In this document: positions 7,543 through 18,700 of the stretch, piece after piece
Numbering within the stretch: the first letter of the stretch is position 1
Layout: each line of letters starts with the position of its first letter
NCBI GenBank assembly: GCA_001839685.1
Contig: MLAK01001253.1
Span: forward strand, 1 to 24,525
Direction: 5' to 3'
Origin: Tritrichomonas foetus
Lineage: Eukaryota; Parabasalia; Tritrichomonadida; Tritrichomonadidae
Length of the DNA stretch: 24,525 bases
Translations under genes and position numbers: made by a program
Notes under the pieces: generated by a model
What the model was told of the DNA's origin: nothing
Database searches by the model: none
What the model saw: only the letters and a program-made list of their open reading frames with translations

Positions 7543-9165
7543 ATGTTTCAACTTCTCCAAAAGGCCAGTCAATTTATTGCTCCCTCCGCAAATGAAAGTG
7601 CTTTCGAAGTCTTCCAAGAGTCGTATCAAACAGTTTTAGCAAACATCAAAAATGGAGAAAAATCGTCTGATGGGATTTTTGTTGGCGCTTTAAACGAAGT
7701 CCAATCTTGCTTAACAGAAGAAATCGAAAATGAGGAGACACCTTGTTTTGATGATTTTGTTGGAAATTCGGTCCTCCAAAAAATTGCAGATTCAATCGAC
7801 GAATCACTCCCAGAAAGTCGCCTGGAGCCACTTTTGAGTTTCTTTTTATCGTTTGTCAATACGGTTTTGAATCGCTACTTCCTTCAATTTTCAGTGAACC
7901 GACCGTTTACTCAACTTTTGGGTAAGCTCGATTCAATTAATTTAATTGATTCCACTGAAACAACAAAATTTGTTTCTACTTTGTGGGAAGTCATTCACCC
8001 ATCACCGGTGATGCTTGAAATGTTGAATATTGATAATCATTTCCCATTATTTGATTACTTATTCAAATTAGCTTTGTTACCTGATGTTTCATACAATTTT
8101 GCTCGTGAAGCACTTTTGACAATTTTAGATTCGAATTCTAATTCAAACTCTTTTGAAGAACAAAATGAAGGAAATGAAGAAAAAGTCAAACGTGAGAAAT
8201 TCCCAGAAGTTTTCTTTGAGTACATTAAGAATAACTTTTTCCCACGTACAATAGAGTTTATTCTCAGGGTGACTGAAAATATTTCCAAAGACCAATTTAC
8301 TTCTGAGTTTTTAATTATTTTCAACTTTCTTGATAATGCAATAAAATATCAGAGTTTTGAATGCGATTCACTTATTGAGAAAATATCATCACGTCCGCCA
8401 TCTAATCGACTTTTAACATCTGCATTTTTACTTTCTTCATTCAGTTCTCCATTTTTCCTTCAGAAAATTTCTGAATCTTTCCAAACTGACTCCTTCATTT
8501 CTGCTATCAAAGAAGCACTCGATTCTGATAGTCAACATGATAATTATGCTGCTATCTTGTTCTTGAAAGTTTGCATGATGTGTAATGAAGTCTTAAATAA
8601 TGAAAAACTTGTGAATGAATTAATTCCACCAGTAAATAAAGAGTATGCCGATGTTCTTTCAGCTATTCCACCAGAATGGCTTCTTTTCGATGAAGGATCA
8701 GCTTCAATGAAATCTTACATTGATGACGCATCATCAAGAATTGTTTTCATGTCAAATTCCATCGACTATAAAAAATTGAATAATGATTCAAGTGAAAACA
8801 ATGAAAGAAAGAATGGTCAAAGTGATTCTGTTTATGATCATTTAATTAAAATTTTATCGAAGTTTAACAAAATGTCAATCAATGCTTTCCTTTCACTTTC
8901 CGAAGTAATTGTATTGTTTGTTGCTTTCCAGCCTGATCTAATTTCTAAGAAATTAGAAGAAATGTTTGAAGATGCTGTAAAACAATATGAAAGTGTGCAT
9001 CTCGTGAGCTTGCCAACTCAAGGAGCTGAAGATTCACCTGAAGTGAGAGCATCACTTCTTGCTGAATTCGCCAAAGAAATTCACGCAACATTTATTGCTG
9101 CTGAAAGAGCTAAAGCTGAGAAGGAATCAAATAAAAACAATGATACCTTACTCGAATCAGAATAA
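7543..9165 (+). CDS. FHIP/FAM160 (RAI16-like) family protein, tentative
   Basis: A 540-residue all-helical protein with no membrane segment. Residues about 171-196 (DYLFKLALLPDVSYNFAREA, then LLTILD) resemble the conserved LLxYLxxxxxxxDxARxGLLxLxD stretch of FHF-complex subunits (FHIP1/FHIP2, formerly FAM160/RAI16-like). The C-terminal segment before AEFAKEIHATFIAAER also fits the family's C-terminal helix. A low-complexity insert, NSNSNSFEEQNEGNEE, follows at about residues 200-215. In animals and fungi FHIP joins FTS and Hook proteins to link vesicles to dynein. That role here is an inference. Animal members are usually longer (700-1000 residues), so this would be a compact version. The start is the only nearby in-frame ATG. 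The stop at 9163-9165 is followed by TAAA at 9173-9176. If the family call is wrong, this is a conserved-looking helical protein of unknown function. Confidence 0.5.
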   Translation: MFQLLQKASQFIAPSANESAFEVFQESYQTVLANIKNGEKSSDGIFVGALNEVQSCLTEEIENEETPCFDDFVGNSVLQKIADSIDESLPESRLEPLLSFFLSFVNTVLNRYFLQFSVNRPFTQLLGKLDSINLIDSTETTKFVSTLWEVIHPSPVMLEMLNIDNHFPLFDYLFKLALLPDVSYNFAREALLTILDSNSNSNSFEEQNEGNEEKVKREKFPEVFFEYIKNNFFPRTIEFILRVTENISKDQFTSEFLIIFNFLDNAIKYQSFECDSLIEKISSRPPSNRLLTSAFLLSSFSSPFFLQKISESFQTDSFISAIKEALDSDSQHDNYAAILFLKVCMMCNEVLNNEKLVNELIPPVNKEYADVLSAIPPEWLLFDEGSASMKSYIDDASSRIVFMSNSIDYKKLNNDSSENNERKNGQSDSVYDHLIKILSKFNKMSINAFLSLSEVIVLFVAFQPDLISKKLEEMFEDAVKQYESVHLVSLPTQGAEDSPEVRASLLAEFAKEIHATFIAAERAKAEKESNKNNDTLLESE

Positions 9166-9172
9166 TAACCAT

Positions 9173-9176
9173 TAAA
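9173..9176 (+). promoter_or_regulatory. TAAA polyadenylation-type signal
   Basis: TAAA lies seven bases past the TAA stop of the FHIP-like gene, the position expected for a trichomonad UAAA signal. Confidence 0.45.
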
Positions 9177-9223
9177 TATAGTAAAGTAACTATCTCTATG
9201 TTCTAAATTAATATTTTCATGTC

Positions 9224-9245
9224 TTTTTTTTTTTTTTTTTTTTTT
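9224..9245. repeat. T22 homopolymer
   Basis: Twenty-two consecutive T on the plus strand. It could pair with the A49 run 376 bases downstream. Confidence 0.9.
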
Positions 9246-9620
9246 CAGATATAAGCAATAACTATTCAAATGAATTTAGTTGTATGAGAAGAAAGTAGTA
9301 TCATTTATCTATTTTTATATTCAGCTCATGGAGAGTACCATTTTTTTCGAGTAGATGGCAATGTTTTTTCCCTATAAGATTGTTCATGAACCTTTTCGAG
9401 AGATATTCATTTTCTTATGACTTTTGTAATGGTGAAAGGTCAAACACATGTGTTAATGTGATATGATATTACTTAACTTTGAAACAGAATCATAATTATC
9501 TAACAAGAAAATAAAAATCTTAGTATCACAATCAGATATTATTAAAACTTTCACCTCTTTTTCCCGTAATTATATCTTAGACATCAAATACAACAATTAA
9601 ATAATCACAATCTCCGTAAA

Positions 9621-9621
<1 letters not shown>

Positions 9622-9670
<49 letters not shown>
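9622..9670. repeat. A49 homopolymer
   Basis: Forty-nine consecutive A on the plus strand, 48 bases beyond the stop of the giant minus-strand gene. In that gene's transcript sense it is poly-T, so it is not that gene's own poly(A) tail. The exact length is uncertain in any assembly. Confidence 0.85.
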
Positions 9671-9672
<2 letters not shown>

Positions 9673-9695
9673 ATAGAAATTATCGCTTCTACATG

Positions 9696-9699
9696 TTTA
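9696..9699 (-). promoter_or_regulatory. TAAA polyadenylation-type signal of the giant gene
   Basis: On the minus strand TAAA lies about 20 bases after the TAA stop at 9719-9721. It is the first such motif downstream of the stop. Confidence 0.45.
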
Positions 9700-9718
9700 T
9701 TAGTTACAGTTATATTAA

Positions 9719-12700
9719 TTATTTCTTTGTTGATTGAATTAAAGATTTCATTTCATTTGGAGGAATATGTTTTTTCAAAAAGTCAATATCTGGTACTTGA
9801 TCAGTGATCACTCTTAATAGCTCTTCATGAATTCGTTTTTCTGTTTCTAATTCACTATTTATATTTGAAATAATTTGCATATTTTTTTCATCTTCTTCAT
9901 GGTGTCCTATCTTCAATTCAGTATCTTTTCGTTGAACCTCTTCAAGTTTATGTCGAAGTTCCTCAATTCTCTTTTGATGTATGCTTTTCATAGAATCATA
10001 TTGAGCTTTTTGTTTTTCAATGTTTATTCTGAATGATTTTGTCTTTTCATGCATATCTTCAAGATTCAATTGCTTTTCAATTGCAACTGCTGCATCAACA
10101 ATTGAATTTACAGCTTCATTCACATCACTATCATAATAACCAGCTGAATTTGCACGCTTAAGGATGAGTTTTATATCAGATATATTTCGGTCGCTTCGTT
10201 TCTTGAATGAACGAAGGAATTCTATTAGTTTGTCTTTAGCTTTCGTTGGAATTGGAAATCGAATCTTTTGTGGTGAATGCCCATCCATAATTATTGCAAT
10301 TAAACGCTTAACGAAATTACATAAATCATCATAGTCATGTTTTAATGAATCATATTCTTTATCTCGAATTGAAAGAGATGCGGAATCTTGTGTAAGTTGA
10401 GAAATTTTTTCAGGAAGTTGGTCTATGTCTTTTTGATCGATTAAGTTATTAATAGATTTAACAATTTTTGATTTTTGACACAATTCAGCAACAACACGAG
10501 GAATTTGAGAATAGTCTTCAACAGATAAAATTCCAGCAATTTGATTTAATAATTTTTCATTTTCTCTTTGCTTCTTACGAATATTGAAAACTGACTGTGG
10601 AAGATCTTCAGAATCCTCAACATTAATTGAAATTTTGGCTCTTTCAGAAATCAATTCCTCAACTTTTAATAATATATTTGAAGGGTCTGAAAGTTTCAAT
10701 AAAGACATAAGTTGATTTTCATCTGTAATCATATGGTCAATTTTTTCCATTGCACCTTTAGGTGTTTTAGTTTGTGTTATTCGATGAATTTGAGCCATTG
10801 TTGCTTGTAATTCCATTAAGGCTGTTTTTTCTTGATTTTGTTTGTTAGAAAGTGTTTCTTGATATTTCTTAAGAGTGCTTTGAAGATTTTCAATTTCTTC
10901 ATTGACATCTTCTGGTTCATTTAATAAAGAAACAAGTTTCTTTATTCTATTTATTGTTTGTTGATTTGTATTACAATAAAGTAATTCATTAATGGTTTCA
11001 AAATCAGTATTTAATCTTCTTAATTCTTCTTTAATTGAGGTAATTTTACTAAATATTTCATTGATTGGACATTCAAGTTTCTTTGAAATCTTTGATATAT
11101 TTTCGGTGGTATTAATCAAACGTTGCACTTCAGGAATGATGTCTTTTCGAGAGAACATTTGCTGAAGTTTATCTTTAAGTGCTTTAAGATTCTTAATTTC
11201 GTCTAATTGTTGGTCAGTATTTAAGATTTTTGTAATTAATGATTTTTCATTTTGGAGTCTGTGTAACTCATCAATTAAATTATGAATACAGTCTAATAAA
11301 ACATCATCTTTATCATTGTATATACTATTAGAACTAGAATTATGAGTGTTTTGAGAATAAATATCATTATATTCATTTTCTGCTTGAATTAAATCATGAA
11401 CTTTCTGTAGTTTATCTTTAATTTGTTTATTTTCTTTCAGTATTAATTCAACAGTTTTTGGTAAATGTTCAGTATTCAACATTTGTTTGAGCATTTTGAT
11501 TAAATTATCTTGATTATTGACAATCTCAATGATTTTAGAGGGAATTTCATTGTGAACGATTCCACCTATTGTGCTTAATGATTTTGAATGTTCCATCAAG
11601 TTAATAATCTTGTCAGGGATTCCATCTAAATCATTTTCTTTCATAATTTCAATAATTTCATTTAAAACTTTAGCTTTATCAGCTATTGATGTTATCTTAT
11701 CAGCAATATCCAATTCACTCTTTCCCCTCCTTGGTGAAGATGGGAAGCAGGAATTGACATCACTTTGGATAGATGATAACTTATTAATCATAGATTTCAT
11801 TTCGTTTGGAAGATTCATTTGTGAAAAATTCTTATCTAAATTATCTTTGTAATCAACCAATTCTTTAACTTTTCGATTCAGGTTATCTGGATCATGGGTT
11901 AATTCACGTATTTCATTTAATTGGGCTAAATTATTTGAAGATTCTGATAAAATTTTCGAAAGTTTCTTTGGTAAATCTTTAGTGTTGTCAAAATCACTTT
12001 TATCAAACTGAGAAACAGCCTCACGAATTTCTTTGAGTTCTTCAATGGCTTTGTTAAGTTCTTGTTCTTTGTTGACCAAATTATGAGCTCTTTGAATGAT
12101 ATTAATATGATCGTCACTGTTATTCTTCATAATTATCGATTTAAGTTCCTTTAATTGTTTATCACTGTCCAAAAATTGCTTTATATTTTTCGTAGAATTT
12201 TTAAGATCACCTGTTTCTTGTGTCATTTGTTTTATCATTTCTTGATTTTCTTGATTTTCTTTGATCAAAAATGCTAATTTTTCAACAGGATCTTGAATAA
12301 ATGAAGGGTTACACTCTTCAAGAAGCTGTGATGCTGATTTATTAAAGATTGAAAGATTAGCAATTTTTTCTGGAATGTTTTCATTTGTTTCTAAAATTTG
12401 AATGATTTGATTTTCTTGATCACAAAGTCTTTGAATCTGATCTAGATAACCATCAGAATCATTGGTTATATCTTTTATATAATCAACTATTCCACTCAAG
12501 CTAGTTTTATCATCTAATAATTGCTGTACTTTTTCGATTAAATCATTCAAATTATCGACATTTGAACCTTCAAAACTATTCATCTTTTTATATTTAACTG
12601 ATTTATTGATGTCTTCACGAAGAATTACATCTGTGAGCAATTCTTCAATTTGTTTCTGAAATTCAGAAAGATTTTCTTTTTCATCAATCATTTGCTGAAC

Positions 12701-15700
12701 AAACTCTGGGATAGTTCTATGATTAATAATTGGAAGTTGAGAATCGGCACTGCGATTTTTATTTAGGCTGTTATTTTGGTTGTTAGATTGATAATTATTT
12801 AAATCATGAATCATTCTCTGAAGTTCTTTGCGCTCTGCTGTAATTTCGTAAATATTTTTTATCAGGGAGTTATAATCATTCGAGTTTGTTAATTGTTGAA
12901 TGTTTCGAATGGCCATTTCTCTTTCCTCAAGTGAGTTTTGAAGTGATTCCAATTCACACGTTTGCAATGAAAGTGAGGCTTCAGCCATTTCTAAATTTTC
13001 AATCATTCCTTGAATAGGGGGTAAAGCAGGTTCACTTTTTCCGAGTTTTAATAATTCATGAATCTCATTATCACTTTTAACAAGGTTTGCTATTTTTGCA
13101 GGAAGATCATCTCCATTAGAATTGTCAATAAGATTATTCAAATGGGAAATTATTTCTGTTTTTTCTTCATATAAATCTATGAATCCATTCAATGATGAAA
13201 TCAATCCAATATCTTCTGTTGTATTTTGATTTGACATAGAACTGATCTTTTCTTTCAATTTAGCTAACACTTCCTGCGAAGATTCAATTTTTTCTACTTT
13301 AATATCATTGCTTGATTTGGTAATAGGTGATTTTCTTTTACTTGGTGATTCATTTATAGAAACAACTTTCTTTAAATCATTAATTGATATTGGTTCCCAA
13401 TCATTGGATAAAAGTGATTCGAACGAATTTAATAAGGAATTTTTAAGGTGTAAATCGTCAACTAAGTTTTCTATTTCATCTTCAATATTTATATCTTGAT
13501 TGATATTTAATGTCTCACCAACTGAGGAAATCAAATTATTGAGACTTGCTTCTTTTTGTTTAATTGAAATCACTTTATCTATAATAGTATTACCCAATTC
13601 ATTTCCTAAGATATTATAAACTTTGTTTTGTTCATCAATCAATATAGAAACAGAGTCCATAACATTGTCAGTATCTAACATTTGCTTCAGATTGATCTCT
13701 AATTGAGACAAATATCCCACTTTATCAACGACATTATTGTTGATCTCTAGTTTATTTGTAATGTTTTCGATATTTCGTAAAATATCTTTCAAATAAAATA
13801 CTTCATTGATAATAACTGAAGAATTTTGTTCATGTTCTTCTGATAACTCAAGTAAATTACATAATTTAGCCTTCATTAGAAGAAGATCTTCAATGACAAT
13901 CGGGATTGATGAGAATTCACAGTCGAGCATGTTTATTAAACGTTGAATTAAAGTGGAGTAGTCATTTAATAAATCAACAGTTTTGTTGGTTTGATCAACA
14001 ACGTTATTATTGTTACCAAACTGTGGCAATATACTTGAAACAGTTTTCAATGTTTTCTTAATATCGTTAACTTTTTTGTGAATTGGGATTTTCAAATCAT
14101 TATTTTCATTGTTTTCGAAATTATTTGATTTATTGTCTTTATCACGCAAAATTTTGTGAATTCTCGATAGCATTTTCAGAGAGCTTATTAAATCTTCATC
14201 TTTTTCACATTTTATTGTTTCTTTAGCTTTTTGTAAAAGATTAGAATAATATTCATTTTGCTTAACAAGCGACTCAACTCCTTCAACAATATTATTAGAT
14301 GCTTCTGGAATTAATTTTGTGAGTTTTCTCATTTGCTTGTTTAACAATTCAACATCATTAACAATTGATGGACTTTCTTCTGAGAATGATTCGCCAATTT
14401 GTTTTATTTGCTTGTTAAGATCAAATATATCTTCAACAAAATTATCTGAGTCTGGGAATAATTCAGAAATCTTTTTACATTGAAGTGTTTGTTTAGAAAT
14501 TTCACCGATCAAATCATCAGAATTAGGTAGGATCTCATTTAATTTGATATTTTGTTGTTTAAGTTTAGCTATTTCATTGATAAATCCATTAGATTCAGGG
14601 AACATTTCTTTTATGGTTTTGATTTGTTGATTTTGTTCAGAAATTGCTTCAATAAGATTTTCTGGCTCTTTCATAATATCAGAAACTTTGTTCAAAACAT
14701 GATTTTGGTTCACAATTTCTTCAATAACATTTTCAGGATTTTTCAGAATTTCTGAAATTTTATTTAATAATTCTTTTTGTTTCTGAATGTCATCAACAAG
14801 ATCAGTAGGCTGTCGATAAATTTCGTTGATCCGATTCAAAATTTGAGTTTGGTTAGCAATTTCTTCAACAATAGTATCAGGCTTTCCTTTCAAAATCTCA
14901 GTGATTCGGTTTACAATTTGTTTTTGATTGGAAATCTCGTCAACAATGCTATCTGGTTCTTTTAATATCTCATTAATGCGATTGAGTGTTTGAACCTGTG
15001 TAGATATTTCTTCAACAATGTCGTCTGGATCTTTAAGTATTTCATTGATGCGATGAATAATTTGTGACTGTTTAGATACTTCAGAAATAAGATTAGATGG
15101 TTCTTTAAGTATTTCATTGATTCGATTTAGTGTTTGTGTTTGTGTAGAAATCACATCAACAATATTACTTGGCTCCTTTAATATTTCATTGATCCGATTC
15201 AATATTTGCGTTAAATTTGATATTTCATCAACAAGGTTATTAGGATTTTTCAATATGTCGGAGATTTTATTTAGCAATTGACTTTGCTTTGAAACTTCTC
15301 CCAAGATATTTTCTGGCTCCTTTAAAACCTCGAAAATTCGATTAATTATTTGTTTCTGGTTGACAATTTCCTCAATAATGTTTTCTGGATTACTAAGTAT
15401 TTCTGAAATTTTGGAGAGAACTTTGTTTTGTTTCATAACTGCTTCAACAACATTCACTTTTTCTTGAAGAATATCCGATATAGCTTTCATTTGGTTGTTC
15501 ATTTCAATTACATCATCTTCAATTGATTTAGAACAATTGAAGTATGTTCGAATTTTGGACATTTGAACTTTAGTGTTGGAAATATCTGAAATAAGGCTAG
15601 ATTCTGTAGAATCAGAATAAATATCTAAAATTTTCTTGAATTTATTTTTCATTTCAGCAACACAAGGTATTATATTATTATTATCAACATTTAACAGATC

Positions 15701-18700
15701 AGAAAGTTGCTTGTTTTGACTCTGAAGCTCAGAAACAACTTGAACAACTTCATCGGATTGAGAGCCTAGAATTGTTTTTATTTGCATCATTTGAGAGAAT
15801 ATATCATTAATTAATTTTGGTAAATCTTCCTTTTGGTTTGGATCAAATATTCTAATGATATCTTTCAAGATCTTGTTTCTAGCTGATAATTCAGAAACTT
15901 TGCTTGTTAAATCACCATCAAACTCAGAATCTATTAAGGATTCTGTTGCTTTAATAGTGTTTCTCATTTTCTCAACCATTTGAACCAACGTTTCATTATC
16001 AGTTTGAAGAGATTGCCTCATTTTCTTAGAATTGGAGGCCATTTCAATAGTTTTTGCAAATACTTCACCAAATGAATCAGAATTTGTTGCTTTTCTAGCA
16101 TCAGTATAACTTTGAATGAATACCTGAAGAGACGCATGTAAACTGTCTATCGCAAAAGATTTTTCTATTTTCTGGATATCCAAATGATCATCTTTCACTC
16201 TCTGAATTATCTCATTATAATCTTCAACATTCAATATTCTTTCTAAAGCATTTGCCATATTTCTCAGATTAACAATTTCTTTCTGAATTTCTTCAATAGA
16301 TGAACAACCTAATGTTCTTTCAATAAATGATTCTGCTTTCATTAAAATTTGAATATGCTCGGTGATTTCAGAAGAAGAATTACAACCAAGAATATCAAAC
16401 ATTTCATGTTCAAGTTTAATCAATGCTGTCAAAATTTCATGGATTTTGTCAAATGAATAATTATTACCTAGTAAAGAGGCAAAGATTTGTTCACGCCTGG
16501 AGAAATCATTATTCATTTTCTTAGTTGCTTCTAATTCTTTGGCAATTTCTTTGGCAGCTTTTGAAGAATTTCCTTGTTTCATATTCAATGCTTTACATAT
16601 TTGTTTCATTTGTTGCGCTTGATTACTAACAAATTCCACAACATCTTCATTGTTCTTGAGAAGTAAAGCCTCTTTAATCTTTTCAACTTGTTCATTAAGC
16701 CATAAAATTCTATCTGGAATTTGTTCAATTTTATCTACCTTTGATACTTCAGAAACTCTATCAATTATATCTTTATTTGTTTTCTTAAATGCTTGAAGTT
16801 CTAATTTCAAATCAGAAAGCTCTGAAGTAACGAGAGAAATCTCTTTGGCTTTATCTTTAATTTGTCTATTATAATTCTCATTTTCTTGAGAAAGCTTTTC
16901 AATTTTGTTCTTTTGGCTTGATAATGAATCTAATAATTTGATTCTTTCTGCATCTGTTTCTCTGAGAGTATTTTCTATACTTTCTTTTTCATCCTTTAAT
17001 TTCTTGATTTCTTTCATTAAAGATTTATCAGCTTCTTCACCTTTTTCAATTGTAGCTTTTTGTTCCAAGACTATATTTGAGAATCTGATTTTTTCTTCTT
17101 CTGCTTTTTTCAGTAAATCTTGAAGTCTTTGTTTTTCATCAGTTAGTTTCTTAATTTCTTTTAATGCAGAGTTCTTGGTTTCTTCAGTTTTTTCTAATTT
17201 CTTTTTCATTTTCTTGAGTCCAGTTAAATTAATTGTTCGAGGCTTTGGCGATTGTTTACCTGAGGAAAAAGATGAAGAATCAGATTCAAATTCAGATTCG
17301 TTTGATTCACTATTGTCATCATTATTGTAACCTGCTATTTTAGAAATTGATACATCAAGTTTATGAATGATTCCCATTAATTTATTAATTTTACTCTTTT
17401 GATGAGTAATTTCTTTTTCTTTTTTGTTCACTTTTTCTTGGAGATCATGGATTTTATTATTTAATTGAGAAATGTCAACTCTTGACTGCATTTGTGGTTG
17501 ATGTGATGATTGTAATATACCAATTGGTGAAACAGGCTGCGTTTTTTGTGGTGAATAAAAAGATGAAGGCTGTGATTGATTTGTCTGCTGTGGAAAATTC
17601 ATTGGAGATGTGATAACTGGTTGTTCAGTAAATGATGAATATTGTTGATCTTGATATATTTGGGAAAACCCTTGTTGTTGTAATTTTAATGTCGTTATTT
17701 GAGCCTCTTTTATAGCAATTTCAGTTTCTTTTTGTTGAAGACTTTGATTCAATTCACTTACTTGTAATTTCAGTGATTCATTCGAATTTGTTGCTTCAGT
17801 TAGTTGATCAATCTTCTTTTCCATATCTATAATCTCTTCTTCAGCATAAGATAGTTTATGTGATAATTCATTTCTTTCTTCTTCGAGCAGTCTCAATGAC
17901 TTTTTAAGTGCTCTGACTTTATTTTTACTCATATTTTGAGATTTAAGTTGCTCTTCCAGGGCAGCTTTTTGGCGATTCAACTCATCAGAAGATTTCTGAA
18001 GATCGTCAATTAATTTCATTTGCTGTAAAATCTGCTCTCTTTTTGCTTTAATTTTCGCTTCAAATTGTTGATTTGCAACGATCAATGCTTTAATCTTCTT
18101 TTTATTTTCATGATGGGCTTGTTGATATAAATCTAGCTTATCATTTAATTCTTGATTCTTTTCAAAAGCGGCTTGACCTTGCTCACAAAAAACTTGTAAT
18201 TGCTTATTTTCATCTTGAACTTTTTCTAGTTTTTCTGTAAGACTTAAACTTTGTGATTTAGCTTCATTCGCTAACTTTTCACTCTTTCTTGCTTTTTCTT
18301 CAAAAATTTCTAGTTCTTTATTTGCCTTCGAATTATTTTGATGAATTGATTTATTTTCTAATTTGAGGTTTTCTATTTCTTCCTTGAATTTACTTGCTTG
18401 TTTTTCTAAATCGCCGATCTTATCGGTCAAATTTTCATTAATTTTATGCAATCCTTTAATCTCTGCTTCTTTTTCTAAATTAATATCCTTAATTTTTTCT
18501 TCTAAAATAACTTTGTGTTGTTCAAACTTTGTCAATGTTCCTTTGAATTCTTCTATTTGTTGATGTTTCTTCAAGATTGTTTGCTGAAGTTCTTTGATTT
18601 CATTTCCAAGAGAAGCAATTTGTGAATCTTTCTTTTCATTATCTTGCTTAAGAAGATTAATTGTTGTTGCTAAATTGTTAATCTCACTTTGCTTTTTAGC

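Larger units (their letters stand above)
9166..9718. other. Convergent 3' spacer with long homopolymers
   Basis: The 553 bases between two convergent stop codons hold a T22 run (9224-9245), an A49 run (9622-9670) and the 376 unremarkable AT-rich bases between them. No open frame of interest was seen. A 12-base palindrome, AACACATGTGTT, sits at 9443-9454. Confidence 0.7.

Noticed and set aside
7626..8324. Minus-strand frames opposite the FHIP-like gene
   Set aside because: These are shadows of the plus-strand gene. They are short and mutually overlapping, with no recognisable content.
9443..9454. 12-base palindrome AACACATGTGTT as a regulatory site
   Set aside because: A single copy between convergent 3' ends, with no companion motif. 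Short palindromes of this size are expected occasionally in 24 kb.
9622..9670. A49 as the genomic copy of the giant gene's poly(A) tail
   Set aside because: It is in the wrong orientation: in that gene's sense strand it is poly-T.
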